Source: Sphingomonadales bacterium 28-55-16
Lineage (GTDB): Bacteria; Pseudomonadota; Alphaproteobacteria; Sphingomonadales; Sphingomonadaceae
NCBI GenBank assembly: GCA_002278855.1
Contig: NCGG01000009.1
Coordinates: forward strand, 28,535-92,534
DNA length: 64,000 nt
Direction: 5' to 3'
Shown: positions 8,705 to 16,441 of the stretch, in pieces
How positions within the stretch are numbered: position 1 is the first letter of the stretch
Layout of the letters: each line of letters begins with the position of its first letter
Notes under the pieces: generated by a model
What the model saw: the letters and a program-made list of their open reading frames with translations, nothing else
Databases searched by the model: none
What the model was told of the DNA's origin: nothing
Translations under genes and position numbers: made by a program

Positions 8705-8726
8705 GTACGCCACCGAAGCGGCGTAC
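8705..8726 (-). promoter_or_regulatory. Hairpin between rhodopsin and blh
   Basis: A perfect 7-bp inverted repeat, GTACGCC (8705-8711) and GGCGTAC (8720-8726) with an 8-nt loop, fills most of the 40-base gap after the rhodopsin stop. There is no T-run. It could protect the rhodopsin mRNA or lower Blh expression relative to the pump; that is inference. Confidence 0.5.
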
Positions 8727-8736
8727 GTCCAAGTTC

Positions 8737-9498
8737 TTAACCGAAGGCCTTGTCACCATATTCGGCGCGCGATTTGCGTACGGCGATCATGTAGATCAAG
8801 ACGCCAACGCCTGCCTTTGCGATCAAATCGGCAATTGTGTAGCCGACTTGCACGCCCACGGTTACATCCGAGCCGCTCAGGTTCGTGTACGGGATCATGT
8901 ATACGATTGGGTAGAAACCCCATGATGCGAAGGTCAACAAACGTGCCTTCTTCACCAACTCACGTACACTGTCTGGCTGGCTGTTGATCGATGCACCGAG
9001 ACCGGCAAACAATTGCCACATGATGTAGACAAAAGGAATTGCCGACAATGTGCCCCACAATACGCGGGTTGGAATGTCTGCAGCGATTTCGCCTGGATAA
9101 CCTAAGATGATCATCAATGCCGCTGCACTTCCAAGCTTGAATGCTTTGGAGACGGTTTCTTCTTCGCTCAAACGCATCACGAGGATAAGTTCAATAAGAA
9201 GCAATGGCACGGTCAGCAACCAATCGACATAACGGTAGGCATCGTTAAATGCATAACCGCTTGCGGCCACTATCCCGCCTTCGACGGAATAGGCACCTTG
9301 CCAGCTTTCGAAAATACGGAAATAATGATAAGCCGCAATGGCCGTAACCAAACCGGAAATGGTAAGTGCGGTCTTGTAGGCTGGCCCGACTTGCGAACGG
9401 CCGAGCCACAAAAACAGCGTTGCCGCTGCCATGGTGGCAAATGTAAATGAAAATGCATTGTAGACCAAAGAATATTGGCCAAATGTAAGATTTTCCAC
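8737..9498 (-). CDS. Proton-pumping microbial rhodopsin, green-tuned, with carotenoid fenestration glycine
   Basis: A 253-aa seven-helix retinal protein that exports protons in light. Compared from memory with green proteorhodopsin, the key residues are H58, R89, proton acceptor D92 with T96, proton donor E103 (a DTE motif in RYVDWLLTVPLLLIE), D224 and the retinal-binding Lys K228 (ADLIAKAG). L100 occupies the spectral-tuning site (Leu for green, Gln for blue). G149 in LWGTLSAIPF aligns with the helix-E position that is Phe152 in proteorhodopsin and Gly156 in xanthorhodopsin, where Gly opens a window for a carotenoid antenna. The start is GTG 9498 behind GGGGGAGAG. It forms an operon with blh and diverges from a LOV-HTH regulator. 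Confidence 0.96.
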   Translation of the reverse strand: MENLTFGQYSLVYNAFSFTFATMAAATLFLWLGRSQVGPAYKTALTISGLVTAIAAYHYFRIFESWQGAYSVEGGIVAASGYAFNDAYRYVDWLLTVPLLLIELILVMRLSEEETVSKAFKLGSAAALMIILGYPGEIAADIPTRVLWGTLSAIPFVYIMWQLFAGLGASINSQPDSVRELVKKARLLTFASWGFYPIVYMIPYTNLSGSDVTVGVQVGYTIADLIAKAGVGVLIYMIAVRKSRAEYGDKAFG

Positions 9499-9551
9499 GT
9501 TTCTCTCCCCCTTTTAGCGACACCTCTAGGGTTGTCGGGAGCGTAGAAGGT

Positions 9552-9584
9552 AACCTATGCTTTCGATGTGTCAACCTATCCTTT
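9552..9584. promoter_or_regulatory. Candidate regulator-binding direct repeat in the rhodopsin/LOV divergent promoter
   Basis: AACCTATGCTTT (9552-9563) and AACCTATCCTTT (9573-9584) match at 11 of 12 positions and are exactly 21 bp apart, two helical turns. On the minus strand a -35-like TTGACA (9574-9569) overlaps the second copy, but I find no good -10, which suits an activator-dependent promoter. The LOV-HTH protein next door is the obvious candidate binder (inference). Confidence 0.5.
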
Positions 9585-9683
9585 ATACCATGTTTCTCTA
9601 TATTGCCTCCTGCGGCCGGTTAGTGCAGACATTAGAAGTACGTGCTGCAATGCGCCGATTGGATAGTGAGGAGGCAGTCCAAT

Positions 9684-10298
9684 TTGTCTGTTCTTGGCCA
9701 CAACAACCCGCGGCTGCATGCCCTTATCTCGAACAGTCCGATAGCGTCGGTCGTCAGTGATCCGCGTCAACGCGATAACCCTATCATTGCCTGCAATGCC
9801 GCTTTTTTGGAGCTGACGGGGTATGCCGAACATGAAATCATAGGACGCAACTGCAAATTTTTGGCTGGTCCAGGCACTGAGCCTTGGTTGAGTGAAACAA
9901 TAAGCAACGCAGTTAAGCGCCACACACCGGTTCTTGTCGAAATCCTCAATTACAAACGCGATGGAACGCCCTTTCGCAATGCGGTGCTGGTTGCGCCGAT
10001 ATTTGACGAAGAGGGCGAGCTTGAGTTCTTTCTCGGCTCACAGGTCGAACTGGAGGCTGGCGCGCCCATGTCGTATGAGAACCGGCGGATTGCCGCAGCA
10101 ACGGCGGTGAAGACGTTGTCACGGCGGCAACGCGAGGTACTGGCCGAAATGGCGCTGGGGCATCTCAACAGGCAAATTGCGTTCCGGCTTGGCGTCAGCG
10201 AACAGACGGTCAAAATGCATCGGGCATTATTGATGGAAAGATTGGGCGCCGCGACTTCCGCCGATGCCATTCGCATAGCTGTCGAGGCTGGCCTTTGA
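9684..10298 (+). CDS. EL222-type LOV-HTH blue-light transcription factor
   Basis: A 204-aa protein with a flavin-binding LOV domain (about residues 12-120) and a LuxR-type helix-turn-helix (about 138-204). The LOV signature [16 protein letters not shown] contains the photoreactive Cys (C57), and [15 protein letters not shown] follows. The sequence tracks EL222 of Erythrobacter litoralis closely along its whole length, as remembered. There, blue light forms a Cys-flavin bond that frees the HTH to dimerise and activate transcription. The frame opens at GTG 9642, but a perfect AGGAGG at 9669-9674 lies 9 bases before TTG 9684, which I take as the start. It diverges from the rhodopsin-blh operon. 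Confidence 0.95.
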   Translation: MSVLGHNNPRLHALISNSPIASVVSDPRQRDNPIIACNAAFLELTGYAEHEIIGRNCKFLAGPGTEPWLSETISNAVKRHTPVLVEILNYKRDGTPFRNAVLVAPIFDEEGELEFFLGSQVELEAGAPMSYENRRIAAATAVKTLSRRQREVLAEMALGHLNRQIAFRLGVSEQTVKMHRALLMERLGAATSADAIRIAVEAGL

Positions 10299-10373
10299 AC
10301 AGGCGCTTTCGCCGGCAAAGTACCGCTCCGAATGGTGGCGACATGGAACAATCAGGCTTGGAACCAATTAGAC

Positions 10374-10396
10374 TTTCACGAAACAATTACGTGAAA
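10374..10396. promoter_or_regulatory. Inverted repeat upstream of the glycine-zipper gene
   Basis: TTTCACG (10374-10380) and CGTGAAA (10390-10396) form a perfect 7-bp inverted repeat with a 9-nt spacer, ending 10 bases before the start codon. It could be an operator or an mRNA hairpin near the ribosome-binding site. No T-run follows. Confidence 0.4.
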
Positions 10397-10406
10397 AGAA
10401 AATCTT

Positions 10407-11453
10407 ATGAAAAGTCGGATATTATTCGCCGGTGTTGCGCTTGCTGTTCTTACCCCTTCTATGGCCGCTGCGCAGGATGATGGATGTCGCCGTGATGGAA
10501 GTGGCCGTATCGTTGGTACCGCAGTTGGCGCCGGCGCAGGCGGTGTGCTTGGCAATGTGATTGCGGGGCGTGGCGACAAGACCGAAGGTGCCATTATCGG
10601 TGCGATCGTTGGTGCCGTTATAGGCAACCAGGTTTCCAAGTCGGACCGTGGCGATTGCCGCACCGCTTACGGCTATTATGACGAACAAGGACGCTGGCAT
10701 TCCACAGGCGTTAGCGTGTCTGATGCGCGTGGCTATTATGACCGCAACGGCAGTTGGGTCGATGGCCAACCGAACGGATATTATGATAATGGGCGCTGGA
10801 TAATGTCAAACGGCGACCGGAACAACGCAGGTTATGTTGACCGAGATGGCCAATGGGTGCCTGCTTCATCGGTCGGCTATTATGATCGCAACAACCGCTG
10901 GGTGGGTGGCACCGCAACCGGCTATTATAACAATAATGGTCGTTGGGTCGCGGGCGCTACACGCGGCCGTTACGACGCGCGTGGCCGTTGGATCGCCGGA
11001 GACACCGGTTATGCCAAAGAAAACAATGCTAACTGGAATGCGGTCGAGCAATCCGGATATTATGACAATAATGGTCGCTGGCAAGTGGGCAGGGCATATG
11101 GTTATTACGATGCCCGTGGCCGGTGGATCGCGACACGTGTCGACAACTATCAGTCAAACGATAACCAATATCGTCCAGGCATGGGGCCTTATGACCTTGG
11201 CCAGATGCCGACCGATATTGCGACGCGCCTTATATGGATGCGAGAATATGTGCGTTCTGGGTTGCAATCGCGACGCATCACTCAAAACAGCGCGCAATAT
11301 GCCCGCCGTGAGCTGACCGCGATTGAAGCCCAGAACCGGCAGTTCAACCGCGATGGTCGCTTGACGCAGCGTGAAGCGCAGACGCTTGAAAAGCGGCTTG
11401 ATCGGCTGACCAAACGCCTCGACAAAAATTGGCGGAAAGCTCGCAATTACTGA
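10407..11453 (+). CDS. Glycine-zipper secreted protein with GYYDxxGRW repeats
   Basis: A 348-aa envelope protein of unknown function. It has a signal peptide (residues 1-23, ending MAAAQ) and then a glycine-zipper membrane hairpin (about 36-75; GTAVGAGAGGVLGNVIAG and AIIGAIVGAVIGN), as in 17-kDa surface antigen-like proteins. From residue 89 there are about nine repeats of roughly 16 aa with consensus GYYDxxGRWVxG. The last 90 residues are charged and helical (RREL, KRLDRLTKRLDK). The repeats suggest a surface-exposed or wall-binding beta structure; that is inference. It ends at a strong terminator facing glnA. Confidence 0.85.
   Translation: MKSRILFAGVALAVLTPSMAAAQDDGCRRDGSGRIVGTAVGAGAGGVLGNVIAGRGDKTEGAIIGAIVGAVIGNQVSKSDRGDCRTAYGYYDEQGRWHSTGVSVSDARGYYDRNGSWVDGQPNGYYDNGRWIMSNGDRNNAGYVDRDGQWVPASSVGYYDRNNRWVGGTATGYYNNNGRWVAGATRGRYDARGRWIAGDTGYAKENNANWNAVEQSGYYDNNGRWQVGRAYGYYDARGRWIATRVDNYQSNDNQYRPGMGPYDLGQMPTDIATRLIWMREYVRSGLQSRRITQNSAQYARRELTAIEAQNRQFNRDGRLTQREAQTLEKRLDRLTKRLDKNWRKARNY
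10671..11144 (+). repeat. Tandem coding repeat, about nine units of GYYDxxGRW
   Basis: Units of about 45-54 bp encode the consensus Gly-Tyr-Tyr-Asp-x-x-Gly-Arg-Trp with variable spacers. One unit is degenerate (GYVDRDGQW) and one is stretched (the GRYDARGRW unit is followed by a longer spacer). DNA identity between units is partial, so the repeat is old or held by selection on the protein. Confidence 0.8.
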
Positions 11454-11466
11454 GCTACATAAAGAT

Positions 11467-11498
11467 AAGGCCCGGCAGTCCCCCAACTGCCGGGCCTT
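11467..11498. terminator. Bidirectional terminator between the glycine-zipper gene and glnA
   Basis: AAGGCCCGGCAGT (11467-11479) pairs perfectly with ACTGCCGGGCCTT (11486-11498) around a 6-nt loop, a 13-bp stem lying between convergent genes. The U-tracts are short on both strands. Confidence 0.82.
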
Positions 11499-11523
11499 TA
11501 GCTAGTGATCCGATGCGTCGAGA

Positions 11524-12936
11524 TCAGTAGCTATAGTACATGTCGAATTCGACGGGGCTTGGCGTCATTTCCCAACGGGCGACGTCTTCCATCTTCAATT
11601 CGATATAGCTTTCAATCTGGTCCTTCGAGAACACGTCACCCTTCAAAAGGAAGTCGTGATCTGCGGCGAGACAATCCAATGCTTCACGAAGCGAACCAGC
11701 GACCGTTGGAACTTGGGCAAGTTCTGCCGGTGGCAGGTCATACAGGTTCTTGTCCATCGCTTCGCCAGGGTGGATCTTGTTCTGGATACCATCAAGGCCA
11801 GCCATGAACAGCGCAGCATAGCACAGATATGGATTGGCCATTGCGTCTGGGAAGCGCACTTCCACGCGCTTCGCCTTGGAGCCTGCGCCATATGGAATAC
11901 GGCAAGAGGCTGAACGGTTACGTGCCGAATAAGCAAGCAACACAGGCGCTTCATAGCCCGGTACCAAACGCTTGTAGCTGTTGGTGGTAGGGTTCGAGAA
12001 CGCGTTGATCGCCTTGGCATGCTTGATGATACCGCCGATGAAGTAGAGGCACATGTCCGAAAGACCAGCATAGCCGTCGCCAGCGAAAAGCGGTGTCTTG
12101 CCTTCCCAGATCGACAAATGGGTATGCATGCCCGAGCCATTATCTTCCTTGATTGGCTTGGGCATAAATGTTGCGGTCTTGCCATAGGCATGCGCGACCT
12201 GATGCACGACATATTTGTAGATCTGCATACGGTCAGCTGTCTGCGTCAGCGTGCCAAAGGTCAGGCCAAGCTCATGCTGGGCTGCAGCCACTTCATGGTG
12301 ATGCTTGTCGCACGGCAGACCCATTTCCAACATGGTCGAAACCATCTCGCCACGGATATCTGTAGCACTGTCGACAGGTGCTACCGGGAAGTAGCCACCC
12401 TTGGCACGGGGACGATGGCCCATGTTGCCGCCTTCATATTTCGTGCCGCTGTTGGTCGGCAGTTCAATATCGTCAATCTTGTAATAGGATGTGTTGTAGC
12501 TGTTTTCGAACCGCACATCGTCAAACATGAAAAATTCAGCTTCTGGACCGACATAGACCGTATCACCGATACCCGTCGTTTTCAGATAGGCTTCGGCGCG
12601 CTTCGCGGTTGAACGTGGGTCGCGGCTATAGAGCTCGCCAGTTGACGGCTCCACGATGTCGCAGAAAATGATCATCATTGGCGTTGCGGAGAATGGATCG
12701 ATGTACACCGCTTCAAGATCTGGCTTAAGGATCATGTCGGACTCGTTGATTGCCTTCCAGCCCTCGATCGAGGAGCCATCAAACATCAGGCCGTCTTCCA
12801 GCTCATCTTCGCCAATGACGCCAGCGCACATCGTCAGATGCTGCCACTTGCCCTTGGGATCAGTGAAACGGACATCAACCCACTCGATTTCCTCGTCCTT
12901 GATACGTTTGATAATGTCCTTGGCTGAAGTGCCCAT
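11524..12936 (-). CDS. glnA: Glutamine synthetase, type I
   Basis: The enzyme makes glutamine from glutamate, ammonia and ATP, the main ammonium-assimilation step. The protein has 470 aa, the usual GSI length. Visible are the ATP/metal region EAEFFMFDD, the HHEVA metal-ligand motif, [10 protein letters not shown], and the adenylylation tyrosine Y399 in DKNLYDLPP, so activity is probably controlled by adenylyltransferase. It lies 44 bases after glnB in the classical glnB-glnA order, probably transcribed from the sigma-54-like promoter upstream of glnB. Confidence 0.98.
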   Translation of the reverse strand: MGTSAKDIIKRIKDEEIEWVDVRFTDPKGKWQHLTMCAGVIGEDELEDGLMFDGSSIEGWKAINESDMILKPDLEAVYIDPFSATPMMIIFCDIVEPSTGELYSRDPRSTAKRAEAYLKTTGIGDTVYVGPEAEFFMFDDVRFENSYNTSYYKIDDIELPTNSGTKYEGGNMGHRPRAKGGYFPVAPVDSATDIRGEMVSTMLEMGLPCDKHHHEVAAAQHELGLTFGTLTQTADRMQIYKYVVHQVAHAYGKTATFMPKPIKEDNGSGMHTHLSIWEGKTPLFAGDGYAGLSDMCLYFIGGIIKHAKAINAFSNPTTNSYKRLVPGYEAPVLLAYSARNRSASCRIPYGAGSKAKRVEVRFPDAMANPYLCYAALFMAGLDGIQNKIHPGEAMDKNLYDLPPAELAQVPTVAGSLREALDCLAADHDFLLKGDVFSKDQIESYIELKMEDVARWEMTPSPVEFDMYYSY

Positions 12937-12980
12937 AGTGCGTTCCTTCTTTTGCTTGTCTTTTTTGACTGACTAAATTT

Positions 12981-13373
<393 letters not shown>

Positions 13374-13381
13374 TTAGGCTT

Positions 13382-13397
13382 ATCAAGTATCGTGCCA
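13382..13397 (-). promoter_or_regulatory. Sigma-54-like promoter of glnB-glnA
   Basis: On the minus strand TGGCACGATACTTGAT matches the sigma-54 consensus TGGCACG-N4-TTGCW with one mismatch (A for C in the -12 element). It lies 62 bases upstream of the glnB start, which fits NtrC-controlled nitrogen-stress expression. I see no clear paired NtrC site. Confidence 0.6.
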
Positions 13398-13442
13398 GTT
13401 GACGCTGCACACAAACACTGGATGTTCCGGCCATAGGTAGGA

Positions 13443-13473
13443 TAGCATCTGCCTAAAATTTAGGCAGATGCTA
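13443..13473. repeat. 31-bp near-perfect palindrome after the PQQ dehydrogenase
   Basis: A 15-bp arm TAGCATCTGCCTAAA is mirrored around one central base (A13458). It starts 20 bases after the dehydrogenase stop, in the glnB upstream region. No T-run follows on either strand, so it is not a canonical terminator; an operator or a processed mRNA end are alternatives. Confidence 0.6.
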
Positions 13474-13492
13474 GATTCATGGGCAGCAGCTT

Positions 13493-15685
13493 TTACTGCG
13501 CTGCCTTTTTGTTGCCCCCGCCCAAAGCAGCGTCGTTTGTTTTGGCATAATGTGCGCGGCTAACAACATAAGCGCGCATTTGTTCAGCCTCTTTCGCGCT
13601 CAGCACGCTGCTAAAGCTGACCATGCCATTAGCCTTCAATATGCCGTCGATAACAACGGATTTCCAAACCGCGGCGTCTGCAATTACGCCAGATTTGCGC
13701 AGGTCAGGCAGCACGCCATTTCCAACCGCACCTGGGCCGTGGCAGACAAGGCAATAGCGCTGGAAGTTTGATCCGCCCGCAGCGATATCGGCGGGTGTGC
13801 CGAACTGCTTGGGTGGCGCCCAGACATAAGGCGGCGTTTTGGGCAGGGCGGGCAGGGCAACTTTGCCACCCAGCTTAAGCACGATCAATCGTGGCAGATT
13901 AGGTACCGAGGCACTTGTCGCACCGGCATAACCCGACACAAGCGGGAATGCACCGCCTTTGCTGGTCAGGAACGCAACATATTGTTCGCCATCAACGGTA
14001 TAGGTCGATGCGCCTGATAGCACACCTGATTGTACATTGAGATTAAGCAACTGCTTGCCTGTATCCGCGGCATATGCTCGGAATTCGCCCATCGCCGTAC
14101 CTTGAAATACCAGGTTTCCGGCTGTGGTCATCGTGCCGCCATTCCATGATGCGGGATGATTAACCGTCCATTTCGCTTTGCCGGTTTTTGGATCGAACGC
14201 CACCAGCTTGCCTGTGGTTGCCGCTTTTACGGCCTTCACGAAATTGGTGTCATCGGGAAGGTCGGCCGTGGCCATTGCTCCGCCGACATTAAAACCAATC
14301 GGTTTGCGCTCCTGTTCATTCGGTGCCACGGGCGGCAGATAGGCGCCGCCAATATACAAAGCCGGAATATACACGAGGCCGGTGGCAGGGTTATAGCTCA
14401 TGGGGTGCCAGTTATGCGCGCCCAGCGCCGACGGGTTGGCCAAATAAAGCTTGCCGGTTTTTTCATACCGCGCTGCAGGGTTTTCGATCGGACGTCCGGT
14501 CTTCAGATCGTAACCCGTCGCCCAGGTGATGCCGTCAATGAAAGGGTTGGCCGACAGCAATTTGCCATTCATGCGGTCGATAGTGAAGAAAAACCCGTTT
14601 TTGGGCGCGTGGTAGAGAACCTTCCGATCCTTGCCGTCCCGCTTTTCTGTGGCCAATATGATCGGCTGGGTCGCGGTATAATCCCAGCTTTCAGCCGGTG
14701 TTTCCTGATAATGCCAGACATATTTGCCCGTATCTGGTTTCAGCGCGACAATGGATGACAGGAATAAATTGTCGCCTTCGCCATTGGAACGAATACCGTG
14801 GTTCCAAGGGTTGCCGTTGCCGACACCCAAATAGAGTTGATCCAGCTCCGCATCGTAAACAATAGCATCCCATACGGTGCCGCCGCCGCCGCTTTCACGC
14901 CAGTCGCCCTTTTTAGGCTTGCTGCTCCACGTGCTGGTTGCTGCAGTTTTCAGAATGTCGTCACTTGCGGCGTTGTCGGGTTCGCCTTTGGGGTTTGGCG
15001 TGGTGTAGAAACGCCATGCTTGCTTGCCAGTGGCGGCATCATACGCGGTGACATAGCCACGTGCGCCAAATTCAGCGCCACCGAAGCCGATGACGACCTT
15101 GTCCTTCACGACGCGCGGTACGCCGGTGATCGTGCCATTGGATTTGAGATCCAGCGTCTGCGCGCTCCAATTTTGCTTTCCGGTGCTGGCATCAAGCGAA
15201 ATCAGGCGACCATCAATTGTGCCAACGAAAACGCTGCCCTTCCAAAACGCAACGCCGCGATTGACGACGTCGCAGCAGGCTTTGACGCCGCGCGCCTTGT
15301 CGACTTCGGGGTCAAAGCTCCACAATGGCGTGCCGGTTTTGGCATCATAGGCAAAAACCTTCGACCATGCGGTCGACACAAACATCTTACCGTCGACCAC
15401 GACTGGCGTCGCTTCTTGGCCGCGCGCATCGGGGAGGTCTGCAAACCAAGCGATGCCCAAATCTTGCACATTGCTGTCATTGATTTTCGTGAGCGGACTA
15501 TGCCGTTGTTCGTCATAATTGAAACCCGTCATGGCCCAATTGGAGCCATCGCCGCCGGTTTTCAGATAATCACCATCAATCGCGGCAAAGGCTGGATTAT
15601 CAGACTCGAGCGTCGTTTTTTGACAAGATCCCAATAACAATGCCGCGCTTGCAAACGCTGTTGCGACCAAAAGCTTTTTAATCAT
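13493..15685 (-). CDS. PQQ-dependent dehydrogenase with C-terminal cytochrome c domain
   Basis: A 730-aa periplasmic quinohaemoprotein dehydrogenase of the alcohol type. It has a lipoprotein signal (LLLGS then C21), eight-bladed propeller repeats, the adjacent cysteines C137-C138 typical of PQQ alcohol dehydrogenases (VKACCDVV), and a metal-ligand Glu in GQEATPVVV. The catalytic region is SWDYTATQP. A C-terminal haem site CLVCH (645-649) has a likely distal Met in NGMVSF. The residue two after the catalytic Asp is Thr, not the Asp found in lanthanide-dependent XoxF/ExaF types, so calcium is expected. The alcohol substrate is unknown, and no PQQ synthesis genes are in the window. Confidence 0.92.
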   Translation of the reverse strand: MIKKLLVATAFASAALLLGSCQKTTLESDNPAFAAIDGDYLKTGGDGSNWAMTGFNYDEQRHSPLTKINDSNVQDLGIAWFADLPDARGQEATPVVVDGKMFVSTAWSKVFAYDAKTGTPLWSFDPEVDKARGVKACCDVVNRGVAFWKGSVFVGTIDGRLISLDASTGKQNWSAQTLDLKSNGTITGVPRVVKDKVVIGFGGAEFGARGYVTAYDAATGKQAWRFYTTPNPKGEPDNAASDDILKTAATSTWSSKPKKGDWRESGGGGTVWDAIVYDAELDQLYLGVGNGNPWNHGIRSNGEGDNLFLSSIVALKPDTGKYVWHYQETPAESWDYTATQPIILATEKRDGKDRKVLYHAPKNGFFFTIDRMNGKLLSANPFIDGITWATGYDLKTGRPIENPAARYEKTGKLYLANPSALGAHNWHPMSYNPATGLVYIPALYIGGAYLPPVAPNEQERKPIGFNVGGAMATADLPDDTNFVKAVKAATTGKLVAFDPKTGKAKWTVNHPASWNGGTMTTAGNLVFQGTAMGEFRAYAADTGKQLLNLNVQSGVLSGASTYTVDGEQYVAFLTSKGGAFPLVSGYAGATSASVPNLPRLIVLKLGGKVALPALPKTPPYVWAPPKQFGTPADIAAGGSNFQRYCLVCHGPGAVGNGVLPDLRKSGVIADAAVWKSVVIDGILKANGMVSFSSVLSAKEAEQMRAYVVSRAHYAKTNDAALGGGNKKAAQ

Positions 15686-15754
15686 GTTTTCTCTCCCGAA
15701 CGCAGAAGCTATGCCGATGATCGGCCTGCGTCCAGTCGAAATTTAATCAACGGA

Positions 15755-16420
15755 TTAAATTATAGCTTTGATCGCGATTTCCATTTCAGCGGCAGCCTTG
15801 TCGTAGACGCTTGCGCGCAGGCTGCGCACCGTGTCTGCCTTAGAACGCGCGAGTGAACCACCACCAAAAGGTGGGGCGGGATCATATTCCAATGCAAGCT
15901 GGATCGTTCGGGCGACATCCTCACCCGAGATTGCTGCAATAAGCGCAAGTGCGAAATCAATGCCTGATGTCACCCCACCTGCCGTTATTACATGGCCATC
16001 ATGCACGACACGCGCTGTTTGGTGCGTTGCGCCGACGAGGGGAAGCAATTGCGTATAGGCCCAATGGCAGGTTGCTTTTTTGCCTTGCAGTAAGCCCGCC
16101 GCGCCAAGGATGAACGCACCTGTGCACACGCTGGTTACATATTCAGCGCTCTGTGCTTGCTGACGCACAAAATCAACAAGGGCTGTATCTGCAATCGCGT
16201 TACGGACGCCATGGCCGCCGGGTAGGCATAAAATGTCCGCTTGCGGGCATTGCGCAAAGCTGGATCGTGGGAGGATGGAAAAGCCGCAATCAGTCGTAAC
16301 CGCTGTGCCGTCCTTGCTGACAACATGCACCTGGGCGTTGGGCAGGCGCGACAGAAACTGCACTGGCCCGGTAAAATCGAGCTGTGTGACATTGTCGAAC
16401 AAGACGAAAACGATATTCAT
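15755..16420 (-). CDS. DJ-1/PfpI family protein (isonitrile hydratase-like)
   Basis: A 221-aa protein of the DJ-1/ThiJ/PfpI superfamily with the nucleophile elbow cysteine C99 in SVCTGAFILGAAGLL and the DFTGP motif near the N-terminus. The overall pattern (PGGHGVR, KKATCHWA, GGVTSGIDFALALI) is that of isonitrile hydratase InhA and of the N-terminal half of GlxA-type AraC regulators, but no HTH is present. It lies 21 bases after the thiolase gene on the same strand, so it is likely the last gene of that operon. The true substrate is unknown. Confidence 0.85.
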   Translation of the reverse strand: MNIVFVLFDNVTQLDFTGPVQFLSRLPNAQVHVVSKDGTAVTTDCGFSILPRSSFAQCPQADILCLPGGHGVRNAIADTALVDFVRQQAQSAEYVTSVCTGAFILGAAGLLQGKKATCHWAYTQLLPLVGATHQTARVVHDGHVITAGGVTSGIDFALALIAAISGEDVARTIQLALEYDPAPPFGGGSLARSKADTVRSLRASVYDKAAAEMEIAIKAII

Positions 16421-16441
16421 AATGCCCAGCGTTGTAGGCTT

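Noticed and set aside
11643..12612. Several long frames inside glnA on both strands
   Set aside because: glnA is complete with all active-site motifs; these are shadows from its codon bias.
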